Shown here: positions 48,453-60,400 of the stretch, piece after piece
Position numbering within the stretch: the first letter of the stretch is position 1
Layout of the letters: each line of letters starts with the position of its first letter
Source: Melitaea cinxia
Lineage: Eukaryota; Arthropoda; Insecta; Lepidoptera; Nymphalidae
Direction of reading: 5' to 3'
Assembly (NCBI RefSeq): GCF_905220565.1
Contig: NC_059423.1
Location: 589,001 to 653,000 of the forward strand
DNA: 64,000 nucleotides
The notes under the pieces: model-generated
Databases searched by the model: none
What the model was told of the DNA's origin: nothing
What the model saw: the letters and a program-made list of their open reading frames with translations, nothing else
Translations under genes and position numbers: made by a program

Positions 48453-48454
48453 CT

Positions 48455-48492
<38 letters not shown>

Positions 48493-51400
48493 AGATAAAA
48501 TAAAATTAACCAATATAGTTTAATATGGTATGTTTTTAGGGTTATTTTTTTTAACGAGACGTTTACCTATTACCGCTGCTTGTCGCTGTCATGTTATTTG
48601 TTGTATTAAAATCTTTATACATTAGCAAGGAGAAAAAAAATTGCACATATTTGCACTGTTTTTGTCACGGTGTCAAAGCATATCGCGAGGTAAAAATCAT
48701 TATTTTTCAATTTCTTTTTATTTCTCATAAAATCATTTGTTATCTATTAAGGTCAAATTGATAAAAAGTTCATTACGGTGATGAGTATTATTAATAGTTT
48801 TTTCCGGTTTTGATACAGTTTTGACCACCTTACTTGATAAAATATGGTCACTTATCTATTAGGGTCGAATTAAAAACAGGTTGGTTATGGGAAGAGTGCA
48901 AATTATTATTTTCTTATCTTTTTGCACATAGCACTATTTCACTGGCCTATAAAAGGAAGGCGAGCTCTGAAAAATTCACAGCTGTTGGTCACACAGTCAG
49001 TTGCCCTAAAAAGCAATTATTACCTATTTTCAAATATTCCCAAAAGTTAACTGATTTGAAAAATGGGTGAATTTGTTTGTAGCAAGCGAGAGTTGTGTAA
49101 TTTGTTGATAAATGGGAATAGTATAGAACACTACTTACAAGTTAACTTCAATTTGTCACCAGAGGATATGGCTACTGTGGTCTCTTACATTAAAAAAAAA
49201 CTTGGTATCTAAATGTAACGAACGCTGGAGAAATGCATCTCGGATAAAAGAACGCTTTGAAAGTAAGAACGTCAATAGGATAGATGGTCAATTTTGTGTT
49301 CCACTAGAGTGTCGAGTCACGGTTAATGACCCTAATACGTCTGGAAGTAGTGGTGGCAGACCTTCGAAACCATACGAAGCATCTTCAGAAAAAACAAAGA
49401 AACGAAAAAACATGGAATTAATACAAGAGTACGGATTGGACTGTGTGCTCAATGTATATGCTCAGGAGGTGGGTGAGACGGAGGAGGCCACAATCGTTAA
49501 TATTATACGAACTGCATCAAAAAATAATAAGAAAAAAATTCTTAAATACATTACTGAGAACTCTGAAGACGTTACACCTTTTTCTAAGGAGGAAGCACTA
49601 CGGACCTTTATTGACTTAGATCTTAACAAAGAACAGTATGGGAAACTTCGACTTTGTTTTGGCGGACAAAATTGGTGTTTCCTTCTTATCCAACTTTAGT
49701 CGAAGCGAAGAAGATGTGTTGCCCACCAGATTCGAGCATAATCATTACTAACATAAGTGCAAAAGTCAATCTGCAGGACTTGTTGGATCATACTGTGGCA
49801 GGTATATTACTAATTGATTCACTTTACAAAAACAGTTTAAGAAAGTTGAAACTATTCTGTAAATGGGGTTGAGACGGGTCATCAGGACAGAGTGAATACA
49901 AGCAAGTTTTGCCCGAAGAAAGCGATTTAATATCAGATGCAAGCCTTTTTATTGCTTCACTTGTACCCATTAGACTCATAGATGAGACAACTAATACTGT
50001 TGTTTGGAAGAATGAAATTTGCTCATCTGTAAGATATTGCAGACCTATATTGTTAGAATTTGCCAAAGAAACTCCTGAAAAAACCGCGTCTGTTGTGGCT
50101 GATATCAACAATCAAAAACAAAATCTGTCTCCCTCCCTGATAAATAAGAATGGTGAGGTAATCGAAATTACTCATGACCTATTTTTAACCATGATTGGTG
50201 TTAAAGTGGCACAAGTTTTAACTGAGACTCGTTCGAGTGCTTCTTGTACAGTGTGTGGTGCTACTCCTCTTAGCGGCAGTTAGGACACGAGATTTGAACG
50301 AAAGTTCATTTCAATACGGACTGTCAACACTACATGCTTGGATTAGGAGAATGGAAATGATCTTACACGTTTCTTATAACTTGTCTTTAGAAAAGTGGTC
50401 AGCTACTACACCTGAAAATAAAAAAAACAAAAACGAAAATAAAAAAACTGGTACAAAAGCGGTTTAGGGAGGAAATAGGACTGGATGTCGATAAACCTCG
50501 ACAAAGCACTGGAAGTAGTAATGACGGAAACACAGCTCGGAGATTTTTTCAGAATTACTCTTGCTCTGCAGACATTACAGGTGTAGACGTAGAATTTATA
50601 AAACGAATGTACATAATACTACAAACGATGTCATCTGGAATGGCTATTAATTCAAAAAAATTCGGTGAATACGCATATAGTACAGCCCAACTGTACGTAA
50701 ATATTTATAATTGGTATTAGGTATATGCCTTCGTCCGTGCATAAAATACTTATTCACAGAGAAGAAATCATTGAGTACTATGCTATTTTACCTATCGGAC
50801 AATTGTCCGAAGACGCGCAAGAATCCCGAAATAAGGATTACAAAAAGTTTAGACCAATGAAGACGTGTTCCATACCTTATTGTACGCTTCTGATCCATAC
50901 ATATCAAGTTTGAGAATCACCTCAGAAACAATATCGAAAGAACTTTTAGATGAAGCCCAGGCCCTTCTTGCTATCAACGAAAATCTGTAGGAGCTTCCTG
51001 AATTTTGTACATATTTTTTTTCTCGTCTGTTACTATTATTCCATTTTATGTAAATTACAAAAAAAAAGACAAATTTTGTTTATTTTTCAATATGAATGGA
51101 TCAATATAATATGAATGCATGTATTTTTTAAAGTTTTATTTCTTAAATTAATAAATAAACAGAATTTTCAAAATCAAAATTATTTCACTGACAACAACAA
51201 CTGAGATACGGAGTTTTGAGACGAAACATACGCGATTTTCCCATAGTGTGCCGCTTCGCTTGCATTGATTTTTTTTTTGAATAAAAAGTATCCTATGTTA
51301 TTTCGAATACCTCCAAGAGAAAGAAGAAGAAGATATGTAAAAAGTTTCATGATGGCGTCAAAGCAAGGGATTTTTTTAAAAATTAAATGGATGTCATTGG

Positions 51401-54400
51401 TAGAAAAAAAAGAAACAATGACAACACTTATTCAGAGCAAGAATCTTTTATATATCAAAATGTTTACATACCTATTTCCCTTGGTTATGCCATAACTTGA
51501 CAACGACTTTACTGATTTCCTTCATCTTTTGACAAAATGTTTTCTGATACTTTGTAAAAGGTCCTCACGTAATGTAAATTTAAGAAAACTGCGCAAAAAA
51601 TTTGTAAACTAAAATTAAATGAAATGTCAGTTAAAGACTATTTAATTTTAAACTCCGCGCGTACGATGACAGTTCTTGCGTTTGACAGATAATAGATAGA
51701 AAATCAAAATCAAAAACAACTTTATTCAAATAGGCTTCAAAAGCACCTTCGAATCACCATCTTACAAGTTAAATATTGTTAGGTATAGATCGGTGGTATC
51801 GGTGGGTTCGGAATGTAGATTCGCCAGAGATAAATTGGCAAGAAATTCCGCAGTTATTCTTTTAAAAGAACTGTGGATTGATTATTCTAGTTTGATGAAG
51901 CTAATCACTGTTGGGTCGGTTAGTACATAAATAACTTAAAATATTGTTTTTGGTAAAAACGTAAACTTATGTAACTTATTTAAAAATGAACTTGCTAATT
52001 ACATTTACAAGTAATTAAAAGTAAAACAATACGTCGTATATTTTTGTTTTCATGAAAATCCCCCCGTCTCGACTATCTCTCTTTCCGTGGGTGTCGTAAG
52101 AGGCGACTAAAGGATACACAGTTCCAATACCATCTTGGAACTAACAACTTTAACTTGGAACTAAGATTGCCAACCCCCCTCCCCTTGGAGATATTTAGCG
52201 ATGCATCGTAATACAAATTTTTACACAGGCATCAAGGTTGCAGGGTGTTTCTTGGTTGTTTTTTTTGGTATAAAAATCGCGCGCTTAACGCAAAATGAAT
52301 ATACGTGATATCTCATGTATCCCCCCCCGCCGTAGGAGTCGCACGTGATTAATGGACGACCCCTTAATGAGAATAAATGTATTTAAATCTTTTATTGTTT
52401 TCTTTTCTTCCAGGCAGTATTTCCCCGTTTACTCCTAACTGAACAATTCGCGGACGTAACCCTAGCCTGTGAGTCTCGTCAGCTGAGATGTCACAAGCTA
52501 GTGTTGTCAGCCTGCTCCGCTTACCTCGAGAAGCTCTTGCTTCAAAACCCCTGCAAGCACCCCATTGTACTTATGAGGGATATGCGGTAAGGATATTTTT
52601 TACCTTTAATGTTTAATCTGTGGATTCGATACGATTCAGCCCGAATATGCCACTGCTGGGCATAGGCCTCTTTCTCCATGTAGGAGAAGGTTTGTTGCTT
52701 AATCCACCACACTGCTCTGTGGGGAGACCCACAAGGACTAACAACCAGACTGGAAATAAATATTTGTATAAATATAAATATCCACTTCGACTGGGGGTCG
52801 AACCCGCGACCGCCAGTTTTTAGGCGCCGTCGGTCACACGCACCATTACACCAGAGCGGTCGTCTCTATTTCGTATATCCTACTATAAGAATGAGTCGTT
52901 TATATATAATTGTCTAAATAATATATTTAATTACAGGTTTAGTGAAATGCAAGCATTAGTGGACTTCATGTACAAAGGCGAAGTGAATGTAACGCAAGAT
53001 GAACTGCCCAGTCTGCTCAAGTCGGCTGAGGCGTTGCAAATTAGAGGTATCGGTTTTGATTGTATTATTTATGTTAGATAGATTTGTTTGGGGGGAAAAT
53101 ATTTCTTTTAGGTGGTATATTTCTTGAGGTAGTTGCCTAATGAGGGTAGTACAACATTTAAATAAGAGATGTTATGCCTCATTGCCCGATTTCATTTAAT
53201 TCAACTTAGCGGTCCTTAATGACATCATCACTTCACTTCAGCCTATCGCAGTCCACTGCTGGACATAGGCCTCCACAAGTTCGCGCCAAAATTCTTAGTA
53301 GCGGCAAACAAGCGTACAGTCCACCTGATGGTAAGTGGTTACCGTAGGCTATAGACGCCTGGAACACCAGAACCCTATCTCCATCCATAGATCATTTATC
53401 CAGGCGTTCTGGCTACCATATTCACCACACAACAATACTTAAAAGTAGTATTATTTTTCTGTGATCTTCTATAACTTTGCGGTACTTCCCCAGTTGGGCT
53501 GCTCCAGTTTATAGATAAGAAATACACTTAGCGCAGACGGAATCTTGGGAGTTATTCTGGCATTGCTTTGTGGACTCTCTCGCGCGACAGTTCTTATAAA
53601 TAAATAATTAATCACCGATTTGTAAATGTATTAACCTTGTATTTTCTGAATTTAAAATTAATTGACGTAGGGCAACAGGAAATTTCCTGCTCGAATATTG
53701 GAGCAGCCCGACTGGGGAAGTACCTCGACCTTACAGAAGATCACAACAAATAATACTGCTTTCAAGCAGTGTGTGTTCCTGTTGTAAGTAAGGTTACCAG
53801 AGCTCCTGGGGATTTAGAGATCGAGGTCGGCAACACGCTTGCCATATTTCTAGTGTTGCGGATGTCGTCTATAAGCTACGGTAATCGCTCACCATCCGTA
53901 AGCTTGTTTGCCGCCCTATTTGTATAAAATATATCATCTCTATAAATAATTGATATTCTTGTGGTAGGGCTATGTTCGGGTGAGGGAGCAGCCGAGTCCA
54001 GAGACTACACACTGGCGAGCGATGCCCTACTTGCGCACGCGCAGCGAGACGCGCCGCCGGGTATGTTATCAAAAATCTGCCTAAGCAAGAAAAAGAAGAA
54101 TTGAAAGTTCCAAATAAAAAACGATGATTGTTTTTGAAGTTATTGTAAACTATTGTAAATTTGAAACAGGGATTCCAAAATTTTCATACAATTTTTATCT
54201 GTTTTTATCTGGGCTATCTGGATCCATATCTGGATAAATCTATCTAGAATCCAGTCCCAGCAAAACCCTAAAGCTCTAAATAATTATCGTTCACAGCACA
54301 ACAACAACAGCAACAACAGAAACCAACAAACACAACAAACGGTCCAAAGAAACGGAAATCGGAGGAAAGAGATAAAAACCCGGATGTCAAGGAAGAGACT

Positions 54401-57400
54401 GTCGAAGAAGATGGCCTTTATTACGGAGAACTTGACAATGACCAGCTTGAGTACAATGAGGTAAGCTTGTTGGTCAGTTAAATCAGGTTAAAAATTACTA
54501 AAATAGTTATAGCAAGAATTTTAAAATATAATCACATTAGTATCTGGCAATAAATACAGAAGGTGTTTGACATCATTACATTACAGCCTATACAGTCCAC
54601 TGCTGGACATAGGCCTCCACAAGCTTACGCCAAAAATAACGTAAACTCATGTGTTTTGCCCATAGTCACCACGCTGGGCAGGCGGGTTGGTGACCGCAGG
54701 GCTGGCTTTGTCGCACCGAAGACGCTGCTGCCCGTCTTCGGCCTGTGTATTTCAAAGCCAGCAGTTGGATGGTTATCCCGCCATCGGTCGGCTTCTTAAG
54801 TTCCAAGATGGTTGTGGAACCTTATTATCCCTTAGTCGCCTCTTACGACACCCACGGGAAGAGAGGGGGTGGCTAAATTCTTTAGTGCCGTAGCCACACA
54901 GCAGGTGTTTGACAGTATCAATTTTATTTTAGATCAGCCTTTAAAAAATAGATGGGTTCAATTTTTACGTACTTTTAGCGGTTTATATTTGAGAATTGGT
55001 CGTCGGTCTAAGTTAGCGAGTATGTATTCCACCGTACCTACTAATATTTCTCTATTGTATATGTTTTGTATATCAGAAAATAGGTAAGTTCTGGGGTCCT
55101 GGTATTGCGGACCATAACCTATGGATAGCTGCAACATCAGGACCCTACCCTCGATGCCTAGAGAGTTCTGGCCACCTTACTCACACAGGAACACAACACT
55201 ACTTGAAATCAGTATTATTTAGCTGTGATCTTCTGTAAGGTCGAGGTAATTCCCCGGTCGGGTTGCTACAACTTTTGAGCAGGAAGTTTCCTGCTGGCTC
55301 AACCTCCATAAAAATTATGCTCTAAAATTTAAAATTAATTTTCTAAATTTTCAGGACGATGAATCTGGCAAACCCGGCAGCAGTTTAGGACAAACGTCAG
55401 GTAAGACATACACAAACAAAAAAAAACTAGATATTTTCGTTAAAATATTTTTTTGGCAATGTCACGTTTTGTCACTCGTTTAAAAATTGTTTTTTATTAT
55501 TTTTTGTCGCGATTTTTTCGTGTGTGAAGATCATATTGTGAAAGAAAAAACAAATGAGTGTCTGTAAGGTAGGCCGAGTTTTATTATAAATTGGTAGTTT
55601 TTTGGTTTTATGGTAGTTTTTGGACCATGAATGTTAAAAAAAAAACTAAATTATCTATGGTATATCTTACAGACATCTCATTTGTCGACTGTGTTTAGCA
55701 TTCATGGTTCACAAATGACTTATTTTTCACATGATTTTTTCTATTCTTTGTCTCTATTTTTAGGTCAAAGTTACATCCGAGTCAAGCCTGAGAGCGAACT
55801 CTTTTTCCACAATAAGTTGCAAAACTTAGCAAACACGGAGTACGTGAATCGCTTATCGAAAATGAATTCAACTGAAATTCAGAATGAATTTTCGAAATAC
55901 GGCCTCCAGGACATGTCGGAAGATTTTCAAAAAACCGAAAACGACTATTACAAATCTTGGCTAGAGCAAAATGGGGAACTAGAAGTGTCTCTATTGAAGG
56001 CTAATCAAATTAAAAAATCGAAAAATGATATCAAAAGCCAAAAATCTGAAGTAGAACTCATTCCACATACCAAAGAAAAGGATGTTTATCCGAAAATCGG
56101 AGAAAAAATGGTCAGAAAACGCGGCAGGCCGCCGATCTTTAAGGATAAAAATGTCGATATAGGGGAAACGGTTCTAAAGGCTGATTTAGATCAATTTCTG
56201 GAAGGGAAGGAGGTCAGTTCCTCTGGATTGTCAAGGAAAGATCTGGAAAGGGTGATGATGGGAAAGTTTAATCCCAATAGGCGTTATTCGAACGAAGCGA
56301 TGTGGGCTGCTCTAATGGATGTGAAGAAAGGAGGCAGTATATATAGGTAAGAGATTTATTCCTTAAATATTATTTAAGTGGCTATTAACAACCCACTACT
56401 GGGCAAAAGTCTCTGATAAATGGGAATACAGAAATCAGAATCTTCCTCTTACATATTCCTTCCCATATGCTATTTAACTGCCCAATTTTTCAATACTATA
56501 CATTGATTTTTATCTAAAAAATGTCACATATAAAAAAGTTTATTAATGTGACATTGTTACGTAAAAGCCTTTTCAACAAAGCAATTTTACTGTACCGTGG
56601 ATTGGTAATATTTTTTTTTTTATAACAAAAGCCCTCTTTTGCAAAGAAAACAAGGAAATGCCTATGTTAAGTGGTTACTGTCATTGACATCTGGAACATT
56701 AGAAGGATTGTGGGGGCGCTGTCAGCATTTAGGGGTTAAAAGGCTTCAGTACACTTGATGCTTGAAAGGACTTAAATTATAGTACTTAGAGATAAACTCG
56801 GTAGGAAAGTCTGAACAGATAACCAATATTACAACTGAGGTGAGAGCAGGAAATTTCCTGGTCAAAATGTGGAACAGCTCTTCTGGGAAAGTATCTCGAC
56901 CTTATAGAAAATCACACCAACATAATACTGTTTTTAACCAGTGTAGTGTACCTGTGGTGAGTAAGGTGACAAGAGCTCCTGGGGGAAATGGGGATAGGTT
57001 CGGCAACGACCTCGTGATGCTTCTGGTGTTGTAGGCGTCTACAAGCTACGGTAATCGCTTACCATCAGGTGAGCCGTAGCCTTGTTTACCGACCTACTTA
57101 TGTGTCTGTTCTGCTCCGGGGTTTTGGGAGCCTGATCCCACCCGGAGTATTTGTCCGATATATATTTATATATAAATATATGCATCTACATCAGTTGGCT
57201 TTAACCTAACACGTGCATTAAGTTGCCTAACTTGGGAACAGATGGTTGTGTGTATGTCAAGCATATCTATCTATTTACTAACTGTCGTATAATAATAAAT
57301 TAGCTACGCGTCTTTTCAGAGCGGCTCAAACACACAAAGTACCAAGGAAATCTTTACGTAACTGGATGAAACGTTGCCACATCAAATCATCATTCCCTAT

Positions 57401-60400
57401 GCCTCAGCAATTAAAACAATTTGTGGAAAATAGCAAAAAACAGAGAGAATACAAGCACGAACCGGAAAAATTGGAAACGGCGAGCTTCAACCCGGATATC
57501 GATTTCGGGAAACACTTTTTAACCTGTAACCAAATATCCAGTGACGATGAAAAAGTCGAAAACAATTGTGATGGCAGCACAGCCATAAATATGTCATTGC
57601 ATGAATAAATGCTGGTAACTTTTTTGGAGTACATTTTTTTATAATCTATAATATAATAAAATAAATTAAATTTTTCATTGGAAAAGCTTGAAATTTATAC
57701 GAAAAATTATATATTTAATGGTATAGGATTTTTTGTTATATTTTTTTTTATTTTAAAAATATAATTGCCAAAGAATACGCAAAGATTTTGTTGTTCGAAA
57801 TCGGCTTGAAAATATTTTTTAAATAATTTGCAATATGAATACCCAAAGATTTGTTTTTCATTTAATTATTTTATTTACTAAAGAAATTATATAAAAAATG
57901 TAGTATCACTACCGCTCGGGTAGTCTTGATACTTTTTTGTTTTATTTATTTGTTATTTCTAATTTTAGTATTATATTAGTTAATTATTGTAGGTAAATGT
58001 GAAAAATTATATAAAAAAAAAATTAAGTAAATTTGGCCTTTTTCGAAAATTACGTGTGCTTATGGACTTCGTCCGATAATTAAAAGACTTGATGATAAAA
58101 AAATTTAGAATAACATTTTTTGTATGTTTTTTTTTCTATCGTAACAGCAATTTTCTTATATATACAAAAAAAAATGAAAAAATATTTTTTTTTCTTTTTC
58201 AAAATTTCAACAGTATTTTTTATTATTAATTATTATTTAAATATAATTTAAGGGTATATAGAGATTTGCTGTTATATGCTTAGTGTTATGTATTAAGGGT
58301 AATTTATTCTTTAAAAGCGATGTACTTAAGTTATAATATTTAGTTTAAAATGTCATCGAAAATTGTATTTTAGTAAAGTTTCCGCGTTGGTCGTTATATG
58401 TAGTTGAATTTTTGATCGATTTATTTGTACTAATATTATAAGGCTGAAACTATTGTTTGTTTAGACGTGCTAATCTCACGAATTAGTTCGAATTGATACT
58501 TTTTGTGTTGGTGTCCAAAGGGCATACACGGCTTTTTAAGTGAAAACTTCTTTTGATGCACACATTTTTTCGTAGGCAGTAATTTAGGCTGATCCGTCAC
58601 GCTCTGAGGTGAAATGGTCGATCGGGTGAACTCGGAACCACCGAGTGTACCCGAGCGAGAAAGATACAGTCAGCTACTCTTCGCTGTTGTGTTTCTGTGT
58701 TTAGTATATTCAATTAATATGTAATAATTGTCATTATTAATTTAATGGTTATTATTATATTATAAATTGATTGCGATTGCCTCACGTTCTCTCAGTTCGA
58801 ATTGATAGTTCCTTTTGTGTTAGATAGCCTATTTAGCGAAGGCTATAGGCTATTTTTTCCTCAAATTAACGCGTGTGAAATTGCGGGGTAGAGCTCGTCT
58901 TACATTCAAGCAATAGGCGTTAAATTAAACCACAGCTGACTTGCGAACTTTGTACCACCATATTTTCGTGAATATATCGTTTTCTCCATACTGTAAACTC
59001 TGTGTTGACAATAACGGGTACATACAAAAAAAAACCGACATCAATTACATCGACAATTAATACAACGTAATTAGACGAAAACATAGTCAAGTAAATACGC
59101 GTTATTAGAGATTACTAAAAAGTAACGAAACAACTTTTTCGGATTTTATCGCGGTTTATTAAGTTTTTTAAATGTCCGACGTTTCGGATACTTTACAGCA
59201 ACCATGGTCACGTGAGGACTAGGGAGTCGTGAGGAAGAGGATTTTACAGAGGTAAAATCCGAAAATTTCGTTCCATTATAATGAGTGAAATTGGCGTAAA
59301 AATTAGAAAACAATACTCGAAAAGTAATTATCAGATATCGATCAAATTAAATGGGACCACATGAATACAATCAGCTTTCGATAAAAAAAAAGAGAATAAT
59401 TATAATCGGTACACTTAGTAAAAATTTATTAGGTGACACACAACGAATACAGTCGATTTGAAAACCTCCCTCCCACCCCTTTTTTTTTGAAAGCCGATTA
59501 AAAAAAATTATTCAATTCGGTGCAGTGCAGTTCGGTTCAATTCGGAAGTCGTGCACGTATGTTGGTGATTATTTTTATTTATATACATAGATATCAGTCA
59601 ATTAGATGTAACTTAGACACGAGATGGGTTTACAAACAAACTTAACCAATAAATCCAGCCAGTCAAATGTTAAGTTAAAATTTGCTGGTGGCATATAAAA
59701 AATGACGGCCATTTTAAAGTAATTTCATATTCAATATATCTCGATGGACCGACGATCTCGTAAGATTGCCGGTGTAGGGTGCGAACTTGGGAAAGCCTAT
59801 GTCCAGTTGTGAGCTGCGATAGGCCGAGCTGACTTACTTACTGATATCCTGTTTAATTTTAAATAAATTATTTCTCAAGCACGCTTTAAAAGTAATTAAA
59901 ATTAAACAAGTCGATCCAAAATTCAATGAAAAATTTCGACCTAACTAATTTCTATGTTCCTACATTTACAAATAGGTTTCTTTTCTTGTAGATGCGATGT
60001 GACGTCACTGGGTCGTCTGTTGTTTTATTATCCAACATCGAATGCCACGATGTTTATGAGATATGTATATTCGTAAATGTGAACCTAAAAATTTTGTAGT
60101 TTAATAATTGAGGAGAAACAGGATACAATGGAATATTTTACTGCTGTTAAATTCGTAACTCTCGTGTTAATATACAAAGGAGGTAACAACCCCCGCTTTG
60201 TAATTACATAAAAGTGACGTTACATTACATATTATTGATTCTGTAATATTATTTTTACATTTCCGGGGTTGCGTGTTACAAAAATTAATATATATTAAAA
60301 AAAATAGTATCGCCAGGTATAAATATTTGGCTGTATGTTGTTTCACGCGCCCGAAATCCAAAAAGTGCCTACTAGTTTATATATATACATATAGTGAATA

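Larger units (their letters stand above)
48082..51248 (+). mobile_element. Transib DNA transposon (RAG1-like), complete ends
   Basis: Left end CACTATGGGAAA at 48082, right end TTTCCCATAGTG finishing at 51248: inverted termini with the CACWRTG form of Transib (and of the RAG signal heptamer). A perfect 5-bp duplication TGCCG flanks it (48077-48081, 51249-51253), the length typical for Transib. The 3167-bp element has a transposase pseudogene, a TATA-like 'CCTATAAAAGG' at 48946-48956 about 105 bp upstream of the ATG, and a TA/palindrome expansion in its 5' part. It lies in the BTB gene intron in the same orientation as the host gene. Confidence 0.9.
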
